Shown: one piece after another, positions 49,538-58,358 of the stretch | Position numbering within the stretch: the first letter of the stretch is position 1 | How the letters are laid out: every line of letters begins with the position of its first letter | Assembly (NCBI GenBank): GCA_963530515.1 | Contig: CAUSEC010000030.1 | Location: 1-64,000, forward strand | From: CBFFRJ01 sp963530515 | GTDB taxonomy: Bacteria; Pseudomonadota; Gammaproteobacteria; Enterobacterales; Enterobacteriaceae | Length of the DNA: 64,000 nucleotides | Direction of reading: 5' to 3' | Notes under the pieces: generated by a model | What the model saw: the letters and a program-made list of their open reading frames with translations, nothing else | The model's database searches: none | What the model was told of the DNA's origin: nothing | Program-made: the position numbers and the translations under genes

Positions 49538-51772
49538 ATGGCATCAAAAAACGGTGTGTGTATTCGCGTTTATGGAAAAGTGCAGGGGGTGGGCTTCCGC
49601 CCCTTTGTCTGGCAACTGGCAAAGCAGCTCAATCTTAACGGCGACGTCTGTAATGACGCGCAGGGGGTTGAGGTGCGGCTGCTGGGGGATGAACACCGTT
49701 TTCTGACTTTACTGTATGAACAGTGCCCGCCGCTGGCGCGCATCGACAGCACGCGGGTCACCTCGTTTCAGTGGGATACGCTTCCCGATGATTTCACCAT
49801 CCGCCATAGTGCGGGTGGCAGTATGAATACGCAGATTGTGCCGGATGCCGCGACCTGCCCGGCCTGTCTGGCGGAGATGAATAACCCGGCTGAACGCCGC
49901 TACCGCTATCCGTTTATCAACTGCACCCACTGCGGCCCGCGCTTTACCATTATTCGCGCGATGCCTTATGACCGCCCCCTTACGGCGATGGCGGTTTTTC
50001 CTCTTTGCCCGGCCTGTGAAGCCGAGTACCGCAACCCGGCGGATCGGCGTTTTCATGCTCAGCCCGTCGCCTGCCCGGACTGCGGCCCGCAGCTTGAGTG
50101 GCAGGATAATGCGCAAATCCTCACACATGAAGCCGCATTACAGGCGGCAATTCAGTTGCTCAAAGAGGGCGGGATTGTCGCCATCAAAGGGCTGGGCGGG
50201 TTTCATCTGGCCTGCGATGCCCGCAATTCACAGGCAGTGGCACGCCTGCGTGAACGCAAACACCGCCCGGCAAAACCGCTGGCGGTGATGCTGCCGTCAG
50301 CGATGTCGCTGAGTGATGATGCAAAACGCCTGCTGACCACGCCCGCCGCGCCCATTGTGCTGGTGGCAAAAAGCCAGGTGCCGGAACTGAGTCAGCTTAT
50401 TGCGCCAGGGCTGGACGAAGTGGGCGTGATGCTGCCCGCGAATCCGTTACAACATCTGTTGGCGCAGGGGATGCAGCGCCCGCTGGTGATGACCTCCGGC
50501 AATCTCAGCGGTAAGCCACCTGCATTAACCAACGCGCAGGCGCTGAGTGACCTTGCGGGTATTGCCGACGGCTTTTTGCTGCATAACCGCGATATCGTGC
50601 AGCGGATGGACGATTCCGTGGTGCGGGAAAACGGCGAGATGCTGCGTCGCTCGCGTGGTTACGTGCCGGATGCTTTCCCGCTGCCACCGGGCTTTCAGGC
50701 GCTGCCGCCGCTGTTAAGCCTGGGGGCCGACATGAAAAATACCTTCTGCCTGGTGCGGGGTGAGCAGGCGGTGCTGAGTCAGCATCTTGGGGATTTAAGC
50801 GACGATGGCATTCAGGCCCAGTGGCACGAGGCGCTGCGCCTGATGCAGGCTATTTATGATTTCACCCCGCGCAAGGTGATTATCGACGCCCATTCTGGCT
50901 ATGTTTCCAGCCAGTGGGCGCAGGGAATGGGGCTGCCGGTGCAGACCGTGCTCCATCACCACGCTCACATTGCCGCCTGTCTTGCGGAACACGGCTGGCC
51001 GCGTGACGGTGGCGACGTGATTGCCCTCGCGCTCGACGGCATCGGCATGGGGGAAAATGGCGCGTTGTGGGGCGGCGAGTGTCTGCGGGTGAACTACCGG
51101 GAGGTGGAGCATTTGGGCGGGCTGCCTGCGGTGGCGCTACCGGGTGGCGATCTCGCGGCAAAACAGCCCTGGCGCAACATGCTGGCGCAGATGCTGGCGT
51201 TTGTGCCGGACTGGCAATGTTACCCGGAAACAGAGGCTATTCAGGGGCAAAACTGGCCGCTGCTGGCACGGGCAATTGAACGCAGCCTGAACGCGCCGCT
51301 TGCTTCTTCCACCGGGCGACTGTTTGATGCGCTGGCCTGTGCACTGGGATGTGCGCCGGAACAGTTGAGCTATGAAGGAGAGGCGGCGTGTCAGCTCGAA
51401 GCGCTGGCTCAGCGCGGTGCCGGTGTGGCTCATCCTGTGACACTGCCGCTCATCGGCAATCTGCTGGATCTCGCCACCTTCTGGTCGCAGTGGCTGGCCT
51501 GGCAGGCTGAACCGCAGGCGCGGGCCTGGGCGTTTCATGATGCCCTGGCACACGGATTTGCCTTGCTCGCTCGCCGTGAGGCGCAGGCGAGAAACATCAC
51601 TACCCTGGCGTTCGGCGGCGGCGTGCTGCATAACCGGCTGCTGAAAGCCAGGCTCGCCTTTTACCTGGCGGATTTCACGCTGTTGTTCCCGGTGCAGTTT
51701 CCCGCGGGCGATGGGGCCATCGCCCTGGGACAGGGGGTTATTGCTGCGGCGCGGGAGCCGACAGCGCTTTAA
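49538..51772 (+). CDS. hypF: Hydrogenase maturation carbamoyltransferase HypF
   Basis: This 744-residue enzyme makes the carbamoyl group that HypE converts to cyanide. Order of domains: acylphosphatase (about 5-92, VYGKVQGVGFRPFVWQLA), two zinc fingers (about 105-185, CPACLAEMNNPAERRYRYPFINCTHCG and CPACEAEYRNPADRRFHAQPVACPDCG), YrdC-like adenylation domain (about 200-390), and Kae1-like transferase domain with HHHAHIAACLAEH. The start at 49538 follows fdhF by four bases. Its 3' end overlaps the convergent norW by 35 bases. Confidence 0.95.
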   Translation: MASKNGVCIRVYGKVQGVGFRPFVWQLAKQLNLNGDVCNDAQGVEVRLLGDEHRFLTLLYEQCPPLARIDSTRVTSFQWDTLPDDFTIRHSAGGSMNTQIVPDAATCPACLAEMNNPAERRYRYPFINCTHCGPRFTIIRAMPYDRPLTAMAVFPLCPACEAEYRNPADRRFHAQPVACPDCGPQLEWQDNAQILTHEAALQAAIQLLKEGGIVAIKGLGGFHLACDARNSQAVARLRERKHRPAKPLAVMLPSAMSLSDDAKRLLTTPAAPIVLVAKSQVPELSQLIAPGLDEVGVMLPANPLQHLLAQGMQRPLVMTSGNLSGKPPALTNAQALSDLAGIADGFLLHNRDIVQRMDDSVVRENGEMLRRSRGYVPDAFPLPPGFQALPPLLSLGADMKNTFCLVRGEQAVLSQHLGDLSDDGIQAQWHEALRLMQAIYDFTPRKVIIDAHSGYVSSQWAQGMGLPVQTVLHHHAHIAACLAEHGWPRDGGDVIALALDGIGMGENGALWGGECLRVNYREVEHLGGLPAVALPGGDLAAKQPWRNMLAQMLAFVPDWQCYPETEAIQGQNWPLLARAIERSLNAPLASSTGRLFDALACALGCAPEQLSYEGEAACQLEALAQRGAGVAHPVTLPLIGNLLDLATFWSQWLAWQAEPQARAWAFHDALAHGFALLARREAQARNITTLAFGGGVLHNRLLKARLAFYLADFTLLFPVQFPAGDGAIALGQGVIAAAREPTAL

Positions 51773-52886
51773 GCAACGCGAAGGCGGTTTTCATGTGATC
51801 TTCGCTGACCACAAACGCCCGCAGGATCTGCTGCTCATCAAGCCCTTTCGCCACCATGCCCTGGGCGTCGGTGGTGATGTGCCAGTTGAGATCCCGGCGT
51901 GCGCTTTCACCGGCCAGGTGCAGCGGCAGGGCGGGGGTTTTTACCTTCACCAGCATGGCGGGCAGGTTGAGCAGGGAACTCACGCCGAGCAGCTGTTTTG
52001 CAAGGAACATCGCACAGAGCTGGATAGGCTGGAGGAACGGCATCAGCTGGCCGTTAATTTCGGCACAATCCCCCAACGCGTAAATCCCTGGCTGGCTGGT
52101 TTGCAGCGTGCTGTCGACCACCACGCCCCGATTAATCTTGACCCCGGCTTCACGTGCCAGCGCGGTTTCCGGCACCAGACCCGTGGCGGCAACCACGGCA
52201 TCGACGTTTAGCATAAGGCCATCTTCAACGCTTGCGGCAATGCCCGAGGCATTTTTACTCAGCCCTTCAAGACGGGTGTTGAGCAGCACGCGAACGCCCA
52301 TTGCAGAAAGACAATGCTGCAAGCGGCTGCTCACTTCCGGCGGCATCAGCGACGACAGAATACTCGCGGCATTGTCCACCAGGGTAACGCTCTTGCCCGA
52401 ACGGCGAAAATCCATCGCCAGTTCAGTGCCTATTAATCCGCCGCCGACAATCAGCACCCGGTTTGCATCCCGAAGCTCGGTTTCACAGGCCTGGTACTCC
52501 TGCTGGCTATTAAGCGTGAACATCAGTTCACTGCCCGCCACTGGTGGCACAAACGCCCGTGCTCCGGTGGCCAGGACCAGCTTGTCGTACTGCCAGTGGT
52601 TGTCGGCGCTTATCACCACTTTCGCCTGCGCATCTATTGCGGTGATGCGCGTGTGCGGGAAAAGTCGCAGGTTGAACTGCTCGGCAAACTCCCCCGCCGA
52701 CTGGCGGGTGAGCTGGCTTGCCAACTGCCCAAGGCTCAACACATGGCTGAGATCCGGCTTGTTGTATTCGTCCATGCTGTCGCTGGCGATCAGGGTCAGC
52801 GGGACAGTGGCATCCTGTTTGCGGATGTTTTTCACCAGCTGTCGGGCGGCGAAGCCCGAGCCGATAATCACAATGCCTGGGTTCAT
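51738..52886 (-). CDS. norW: Nitric oxide reductase FlRd-NAD(+) reductase NorW
   Basis: This 382-residue FAD flavoprotein transfers electrons from NADH to the rubredoxin domain of NorV. The N-terminal FAD-binding motif is GIVIIGSGFAARQLVKNIRKQD; the NADH-binding motif is LIVGGGLIGTELAMDFRRSGKSVTLVDNA. A further FAD motif is GIYALGDCAEING. The start overlaps the norV stop by four bases. The end overlaps hypF on the other strand. Confidence 0.94.
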   Translation of the reverse strand: MNPGIVIIGSGFAARQLVKNIRKQDATVPLTLIASDSMDEYNKPDLSHVLSLGQLASQLTRQSAGEFAEQFNLRLFPHTRITAIDAQAKVVISADNHWQYDKLVLATGARAFVPPVAGSELMFTLNSQQEYQACETELRDANRVLIVGGGLIGTELAMDFRRSGKSVTLVDNAASILSSLMPPEVSSRLQHCLSAMGVRVLLNTRLEGLSKNASGIAASVEDGLMLNVDAVVAATGLVPETALAREAGVKINRGVVVDSTLQTSQPGIYALGDCAEINGQLMPFLQPIQLCAMFLAKQLLGVSSLLNLPAMLVKVKTPALPLHLAGESARRDLNWHITTDAQGMVAKGLDEQQILRAFVVSEDHMKTAFALLKALSAPAPQQ

Positions 52887-54331
52887 ACGGCCTCCGTTGC
52901 CAGCGCGTCAAAGACGTCTTTACCGAGAGAACATTCCGGGCAGAGGAAGTTGTCCGGGACGTCACACCACGGCGTGCCCGGTGCCACGTCCTGCATCGGT
53001 ACGCCGGTGGCCGGGTCATAAATCCACTGGCAGACGCTGCATTGCATGCAGGGGCCGAGGTCAGCGGCGGCTTTGGCGGCACAGGCGCAGGCGGATTCTT
53101 CCACCGGTGCGGCTTTAACGGGTGCTGGCAGCGGTGCGAGCGCCCACTGACGGGCAATTTCGCGGCCATGCTCACGGCACACTTCCAGCGCGTCAAAATC
53201 CGGGCGCCATTTCGCTTTCAGGCTCAGGGACATCTCAAAACCGGCATCCTGCAAGCGGGTGGAGAGTCGGTCTACCGCACCACCACTCCAGCCGTGAGAA
53301 CCAAACGCACTGGCACGTTTATTGCGAAAACGCAGGCCGGTTATCTCTTCCACCAGTCCGGCAATTTTCGGCATCATCACGTTGTTCATGGTGGAGGTGC
53401 CAACCAGCACGCCTTTTGAGCGGAAGACGTTGGTCAGAATGTCGTTTTTATCGCTGCGGGCCACGTTGAAGATTTTCACCGCCACGTTCGGGTCCACTTC
53501 GTTGATGCCCTGGGCGATGGCGTCCGCCATCATGCGGGTGTTGTTGGACATGGTGTCATAGAAAATCGTGATGCGGTCCTCCTGGTAATCCGCCGCCCAT
53601 TTCAGATACAGCTCAACAATCTGGGTCGGGTTGTCGCGCCACACTACGCCGTGGGAGGTGGCAATCATGTCCACCGGCAGGTTGAAGCCAAGGATTTCGG
53701 TGGTTTTTGGCGTCACCAGGCGGCTGAACGGCGTGAGGATATTGGCGTAGTAGCGCTGGCACTGCTCAAACAGCTCGGTCTGATCCACTTCGTCGTTGAA
53801 CAGGCGTTCGTCACAGTAGTGCTGGCCGAAGGCGTCGTTGCTGAACAGCACCGCGTCGCCGGTCATGTAGGTCATCATGCTGTCAGGCCAGTGCAGCATT
53901 GGGGTTTCCACGAAGATGAGTTGTTTGCCGTTACCGATGTCCAGCGCGTCACCGGTTTTCACGGTGTGGAAGTTCCACTCCGGATGGTGGTGATGGCCGT
54001 TAATGGAGTCGATGGCGTTGGTGGTGCAGTAAATCGGGGTGTTCGGGATGTAAGACATCAGCTCGGTTAAGGCACCCGCGTGGTCTTCTTCCGCATGGTT
54101 AATAATGATGTAGTCGATGGCGTTCAGATCGATCTCAGCACGCAGGTTCTGCACGAACTCGCGGCTGAATTTGTGATCGACGGTGTCGATGAGGACGTTC
54201 TTCCCTTCACGAATGAGATAGCTGTTGTAGCTGCTGCCGCGCAGCGTTTTGTACTCGGTGCCATGAAAGTCGCGCACTTCCCAGTCACGTTGACCCACCC
54301 AGTGAATGTTATTTTTTACATGAATCGTCAT
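52883..54331 (-). CDS. norV: Anaerobic nitric oxide reductase flavorubredoxin NorV
   Basis: This 482-residue enzyme reduces NO to N2O under anaerobic conditions. The diiron metallo-beta-lactamase domain (about 1-250) shows HAEEDHAG and the other ligands. A flavodoxin domain (about 255-395; IFYDTMSNNTRMMADAIAQG) binds FMN. A C-terminal rubredoxin domain has CSVCQWIYDPATG and FLCPECS at about 425-470. It is first in norVW, driven by a sigma-54 promoter and NorR sites on its upstream side. Confidence 0.95.
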   Translation of the reverse strand: MTIHVKNNIHWVGQRDWEVRDFHGTEYKTLRGSSYNSYLIREGKNVLIDTVDHKFSREFVQNLRAEIDLNAIDYIIINHAEEDHAGALTELMSYIPNTPIYCTTNAIDSINGHHHHPEWNFHTVKTGDALDIGNGKQLIFVETPMLHWPDSMMTYMTGDAVLFSNDAFGQHYCDERLFNDEVDQTELFEQCQRYYANILTPFSRLVTPKTTEILGFNLPVDMIATSHGVVWRDNPTQIVELYLKWAADYQEDRITIFYDTMSNNTRMMADAIAQGINEVDPNVAVKIFNVARSDKNDILTNVFRSKGVLVGTSTMNNVMMPKIAGLVEEITGLRFRNKRASAFGSHGWSGGAVDRLSTRLQDAGFEMSLSLKAKWRPDFDALEVCREHGREIARQWALAPLPAPVKAAPVEESACACAAKAAADLGPCMQCSVCQWIYDPATGVPMQDVAPGTPWCDVPDNFLCPECSLGKDVFDALATEAV

Positions 54332-54372
54332 TTTGATTACCTGTTCGCAGTGAAATAAGTTGCGTTAGCTAT

Positions 54373-54388
54373 ATCAAGATGTGTGCCA
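54373..54388 (-). promoter_or_regulatory. Sigma-54 promoter of norVW
   Basis: On the minus strand TGGCACACATCTTGAT carries a consensus -24 (TGGCAC), and a -12 of TTGAT instead of TTGCA at the correct spacing. It lies about 42-57 bases upstream of the norV start. The NorR enhancer sites lie further upstream. Confidence 0.7.
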
Positions 54389-54442
54389 GTTTTTATATTG
54401 TTGATATATATGCTTATTTTATTTCATTACTCTATATGGGTA

Positions 54443-54498
54443 GTCATAATGACTATGCATTTAATGGTCAATATGACAGTATGCATTGTCAAATTGAC
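54443..54498. promoter_or_regulatory. Three NorR enhancer sites
   Basis: Three 11-bp dyads with a GTCA/TGAC core lie at 54443-54453 (GTCATAATGAC), 54467-54477 (GTCAATATGAC) and 54488-54498 (GTCAAATTGAC). E. coli norV-norR also has three NorR sites, which NorR hexamers need to activate sigma-54 polymerase. They are 55-125 bases upstream of the norV promoter and just before the norR start. Confidence 0.85.
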
Positions 54499-54510
54499 CG
54501 TGAGGCGAAG

Positions 54511-56031
54511 ATGAGTTTTTCAGTCGATGTGCTGGCGGGGATCGCCATTGAATTGCAGAGCGGGATCGGTCATGCGGACCGTTTTCAGCGCTTAATCACC
54601 ACCCTGCGCCAGGTGCTGGCGTGCGATGCGTCGGCCCTGCTGCGTTATGCGTCCGGGCAGTTTATTCCGCTGGCAATCGACGGGCTGGCGCAGGACGTGC
54701 TGGGCCGCCGTTTTACCCTTGAAGGCCACCCCAGGCTTGAGGCCATTGCCCGCGCCGGGGACGTGGTGCGTTTCCCGGCAGACAGCTCGTTGCCCGATCC
54801 CTATGACGGTTTGATTCCGGGGCAGGAGAGCCTGAAGGTGCACGCCTGCGTGGGGCTGCCGCTGTTCGCCGGGCAGACGCTCATTGGTGCGCTGACGCTC
54901 GACGGTATGGAGCCGAGCCAGTTCGACAATTTTAGCGATGAAGAACTCAGGCTCATTGCCGCCCTGGCGGCGGGGGCGCTTAATAACGCGCTGCTGATTG
55001 AGCAGCTTGAAAGTCAGAACATGGCACCGGGCCTTCCGGCAGCGTTTGAGCAGGTTGCCCATACGGAGATGATTGGGCTTTCTGACGGCATGATGCAGCT
55101 CAAAAAAGAGATTGAGATTGTCGCTGCGTCCGATTTGAACGTGCTGATCAGCGGCGAAACCGGCACCGGCAAAGAGCTGGTGGCAAAAGCCATTCATGAG
55201 AACTCGCCGCGTGCCGCCGATGCGCTGGTCTATCTCAACTGCGCGGCATTGCCGGAAAGTGTGGCGGAGAGTGAACTCTTCGGGCACGTGAAAGGGGCGT
55301 TTACCGGGGCCATCAGCCACCGCAGCGGCAAATTTGAGATGGCCGATAAGGGCACGCTGTTTCTCGACGAGATTGGCGAGCTGTCGCTCTCGCTACAGGC
55401 CAAGCTGCTGCGCGTGCTGCAATACGGCGATATTCAACGCGTGGGCGATGACCGCAGTCTGCGGGTGGACGTGCGGGTGCTGGCAGCAACCAACCGCGAC
55501 CTGCGCGAAGAGGTGCTGGCCGGGCGTTTTCGTGCCGACCTTTTCCACCGCCTGAGCGTGTTTCCGCTGTTCGTACCGCCGCTGCGCGAGCGGGGTGAGG
55601 ATGTGGTGCTGCTGGCGGGCTATTTCTGCGAGCAGGTTCGGCAGCGTTTAGGGTTGGGGCGCGTGGTGCTTAGCCCACGGGCGCGGGCACACCTGCTCGA
55701 TTACCGCTGGCCGGGCAACGTGCGAGAGCTGGAACATGCGATTCATCGTGCGATTGTACTGGCGCGTGGGACGCGCAGCAGCGATGAGGTGGTGCTGGAA
55801 ACTCACCATTTTGCCTTCAGCGACGAGCCGCAGCCGGAAGGGGGGAGCACAGTGGTGAGTATGCTGGCGAAGACGCCCAATCTGCGTGACGCCACGGACG
55901 CTTTTCAGCGTGACCTCATCAGCCAGGTGCTGGAGCAAAATCAGCGTAACTGGGCGGCGAGTGCGCGGGCGCTGGAGATGGACGTCGCCAACCTGCACCG
56001 GCTGGCGAAACGTCTGGGGCTGAAGGGTTAG
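54511..56031 (+). CDS. norR: Nitric oxide-sensing sigma-54 activator NorR
   Basis: This 506-residue enhancer-binding protein senses NO at a mononuclear iron in its GAF domain (about 1-175). The AAA+ domain follows (GETGTGKELVAKAIHENSPR; the GAFTGA loop in ELFGHVKGAFTGAISHRSG). The C-terminal Fis-type HTH is NWAASARALEMDVANLHRLAKRLG. The start at 54511 has GAGG five bases upstream. It is divergent from norVW and ends four bases past the start of the gutQ stop, tail-to-tail. Confidence 0.94.
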   Translation: MSFSVDVLAGIAIELQSGIGHADRFQRLITTLRQVLACDASALLRYASGQFIPLAIDGLAQDVLGRRFTLEGHPRLEAIARAGDVVRFPADSSLPDPYDGLIPGQESLKVHACVGLPLFAGQTLIGALTLDGMEPSQFDNFSDEELRLIAALAAGALNNALLIEQLESQNMAPGLPAAFEQVAHTEMIGLSDGMMQLKKEIEIVAASDLNVLISGETGTGKELVAKAIHENSPRAADALVYLNCAALPESVAESELFGHVKGAFTGAISHRSGKFEMADKGTLFLDEIGELSLSLQAKLLRVLQYGDIQRVGDDRSLRVDVRVLAATNRDLREEVLAGRFRADLFHRLSVFPLFVPPLRERGEDVVLLAGYFCEQVRQRLGLGRVVLSPRARAHLLDYRWPGNVRELEHAIHRAIVLARGTRSSDEVVLETHHFAFSDEPQPEGGSTVVSMLAKTPNLRDATDAFQRDLISQVLEQNQRNWAASARALEMDVANLHRLAKRLGLKG

Positions 56032-56990
56032 ATAATTCCGGCCTGGTAGAAGGCCTGCAGGTTGATGGCGCCCACCAGTTTGCCGCTGTCGTCCACCACC
56101 GGGGCGGCCGAAATTTTGCGTTTCATCAGCGTCTCTTTAGCGTCGATTGCGCGGCTTTCGGCGTTCAGGGTAATGCCGCCTTTGGTCATTGCATTACTGA
56201 CCGGCGCGGCCAGATTGCCACCCGACACCAGCCAGCGACGCAGGTCACCGTCGGAGAAAATGCCGTTAATCTGGTCCGCGTCGTCGCAGATGGCGACCAT
56301 GCCCATCCCGGTACGGCTCAGCTCTAACATCGCGTCCATCACGGTCGCCTCAATGCGCACGTGCGGCACATCGTCTTTGCGCATCAGGTGATGCACCCGG
56401 TTCAGCAGGCGAGCACCGAGCGCGCCCGCCGGATGCGAGCGGGCAAAATCTTCTTCGTTAAAGCCGCGAGCCTGCATGACAGCCATCGCCAGCGCATCGC
56501 CCAGCATCAGGGTGTTGACGGTGCTGGAGGTCGGGGCGAGGTGCATCGGACAGGCTTCACGCTCAACGGAAATGTCGAGCACCGCTTTGGCCGCCAGCGC
56601 CAGCGGTGAGAGCGGTTTGCCGGTCATGGCAAGCAGCACCACGCCACGCTCTTCCAGGCGAGGCACAATTAATTCCAGCTCTCTGGCAGACCCGGAATAA
56701 GAGATAAACAGCAGCACGTCACGGCTTTCAATCATGCCGAGGTCGCCATGCAGCGCTTCGGCGGCATGAACAAAGAATGAAGGGGTGCCGGTGCTGGCAA
56801 GGGTGGCGGCAATTTTCTTGCCGATATGCCCGGATTTACCAATCCCGGACACAATCACTTTACCCTGGCAGGCAATAAGGGCATTGGCGGCGGTCAAAAA
56901 GTCTTCGCCAAGACGATCCGGTAAACGGCTGGCTTCCTGAAGTTCCAGCAGCAGCGTTTGGCGGGCGGTATTCAGTAACATCTCACTCAT
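56028..56990 (-). CDS. gutQ: Arabinose-5-phosphate isomerase GutQ (SrlQ)
   Basis: This 320-residue enzyme interconverts ribulose-5-phosphate and arabinose-5-phosphate. The SIS domain (about 30-175) is clear (VSGIGKSGHIGKKIAATLASTGTPSFFVH; ISYSGSARELELIVPRLE) and two CBS motifs follow (about 200-320; DAMLELSRTGMGMVAICDD). The start at 56990 overlaps the srlR stop. It is the last gene of the srl operon and converges on norR. Confidence 0.94.
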   Translation of the reverse strand: MSEMLLNTARQTLLLELQEASRLPDRLGEDFLTAANALIACQGKVIVSGIGKSGHIGKKIAATLASTGTPSFFVHAAEALHGDLGMIESRDVLLFISYSGSARELELIVPRLEERGVVLLAMTGKPLSPLALAAKAVLDISVEREACPMHLAPTSSTVNTLMLGDALAMAVMQARGFNEEDFARSHPAGALGARLLNRVHHLMRKDDVPHVRIEATVMDAMLELSRTGMGMVAICDDADQINGIFSDGDLRRWLVSGGNLAAPVSNAMTKGGITLNAESRAIDAKETLMKRKISAAPVVDDSGKLVGAINLQAFYQAGII

Positions 56991-57756
56991 TTTCTTCTCC
57001 GGCAACGATCACCTCAATGCCTTTGGCTTCCAGTGCGGCACGAAAATCAGCCGGTATCCCGGCATCGGTGATCAGTTTATTGACGCTCTCCAGACTGCAC
57101 ACAATGTTCGGGCTTTTACGACCAAATTTTGATGAGTCTGCCATCAGAATCACTTCACGGGCGGCATTGCACATCGCTTTGCTGACGCTGAACACCTCGT
57201 TAAAGGTGGTGACTCCTGCATTTAAATCAATGCCATCGGTGCCCATAAACAGTTTGTCGAAACTGAACTGTTCGAAGGCATTTTCCGCCAGCTGGCCGTG
57301 AAAAGAGGCCGATTTTTTACGAAAGGTACCGCCCGGCATCAGGATGGTCTGCTCGTTATCCAGCTCAGAGAGGGCGTTAACGATGTGCAGGCTGTTGGTC
57401 ATCACGGTGATGTTGTTGAAATGACTGAGCAGAGGGACCATTTGCAGCACGGTGCTGCCGGCATCGAGGATCAGGGAGTCGCCGTCCTGAATAAAACTGA
57501 CCGCCGTACGGGCGATGTCGCCCTTTTGCCGGGTGTTGATCAGCGTCTTGTGGTCGATAGGCGGATCGGTTTCATCTTTGCTCAGTACCACACCGCCATA
57601 GGTGCGGATGACTGCGCCTGCATGCTCAAGCACCACCAGATCTTTGCGGATGGTTGTGCCAGTGGTATCAAAAAACGCGGCCAGCTCTTCAACGGAGCAT
57701 TTTCCCTGCTTTTGCAGATGCTCAAGAATGGCCGCCTGCCGCTGACGTGGTTTCAT
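56983..57756 (-). CDS. srlR: DeoR-family repressor SrlR (GutR)
   Basis: This 257-residue repressor of sorbitol genes has an N-terminal DeoR HTH (KPRQRQAAILEHLQKQGKCSVEELAAFFDTTGTTIRKDLVVLE) and a sugar-isomerase-like sensor domain (SLILDAGSTVLQMVPLLSHFNNITVMTNSLHIVNAL; GTDGIDLNAGVTTFNEVFSVSKAMCNAAREVI). The effector in E. coli is glucitol-6-phosphate. A box ATCATTTTGAAA, which also occurs twice in front of srlA, lies 24-35 bases upstream of its start. Confidence 0.93.
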   Translation of the reverse strand: MKPRQRQAAILEHLQKQGKCSVEELAAFFDTTGTTIRKDLVVLEHAGAVIRTYGGVVLSKDETDPPIDHKTLINTRQKGDIARTAVSFIQDGDSLILDAGSTVLQMVPLLSHFNNITVMTNSLHIVNALSELDNEQTILMPGGTFRKKSASFHGQLAENAFEQFSFDKLFMGTDGIDLNAGVTTFNEVFSVSKAMCNAAREVILMADSSKFGRKSPNIVCSLESVNKLITDAGIPADFRAALEAKGIEVIVAGEENE

Positions 57757-57779
57757 AAGCGCTGTTATCCTGCGTTAAA

Positions 57780-57791
57780 TTTCAAAATGAT
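57780..57791 (-). promoter_or_regulatory. SrlR-type box upstream of srlR
   Basis: ATCATTTTGAAA on the minus strand matches the boxes at 61111-61122 and 61166-61177 in the srlA promoter region at 11 or 12 of 12 positions. It sits between gutM and srlR and may mark a secondary regulated promoter for srlR-gutQ. The role is inferred from the repetition. Confidence 0.5.
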
Positions 57792-57823
57792 AATTTCGCA
57801 AGCTAATAGCGTTCACAACGAAA

Positions 57824-58183
57824 TTATCCACGTTTCATTTTAAGCGCTAATAATAGAGCATCCTGACAGCTGCGATCATGGGGAAAGATCACGTCAGGCT
57901 GTAATTCTTCACGTTTTACGCCGCGAATTGTATCAATTTTGACCGGTCGGGCGAAAACGGTCAGGCCGCGCATCAGCAGGGAGTCGCTAACGCGATCCTG
58001 TTCATCAAAAGCAACGGCAAGGACGACGCGGGGCTTAAAGCGACCGCCTGAACGACCGACGCCGACCCGGCCCTGCTGGCAGAGCTTATCGAAGGCGCGA
58101 TTAAACTGGCGAATCTGCCAGCCGCCCATCGCCATCTGGCTGAGCCAGGCAATGGCGGCGAGGGTAATCAGTGCGGAAACCAT
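57824..58183 (-). CDS. gutM: Sorbitol operon activator GutM (SrlM)
   Basis: This 119-residue protein matches E. coli GutM (MVSALITLAAIAWLSQMAMGGWQIRQFNRAFDKLCQQGRVGVGRSGGRFKPRVVLAVAFDEQ). It begins with a hydrophobic segment (about 2-20). It is described as an activator of the glucitol operon. The start at 58183 has AAGGAG at the right distance. A palindromic repeat separates it from srlD. Confidence 0.93.
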   Translation of the reverse strand: MVSALITLAAIAWLSQMAMGGWQIRQFNRAFDKLCQQGRVGVGRSGGRFKPRVVLAVAFDEQDRVSDSLLMRGLTVFARPVKIDTIRGVKREELQPDVIFPHDRSCQDALLLALKMKRG

Positions 58184-58215
58184 GGTGAACTCCTTTTTGG
58201 CTGGGTGCATTATTT

Positions 58216-58343
58216 GCCCCTCACCCTAACCCTCTCCCCAAAGGGGCGAGGGGACTGTCCGGTGGCCGGATTTTACCTCATCTCCCGGTGGAAGAGGGGA
58301 CGGTTTGCTCCCTCTCCCTGTGGGAGAGGGCCGGGGTGAGGGC
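58216..58343. repeat. Inverted pair of REP-like palindromes inside the srl operon
   Basis: Unit 1 (58216-58254) and unit 2 (58308-58343) are inverted copies built on CCCTCTCC(C)...GGG(A)GAGGG with a flanking CCCTCACCC / GGGTGAGGG. The pair lies in the srlD-gutM gap on a single transcript. Such pairs can form long RNA hairpins and protect the upstream srlAEBD part from 3' decay. A related palindrome is at 115-136. Confidence 0.7.
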
Positions 58344-58358
58344 ATCAGGCCGTTTGGG

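Noticed and set aside
58216..58343. CRISPR array
   Set aside because: There are only two inverted palindromic units, not direct repeats with regular spacers, and no cas genes are present.
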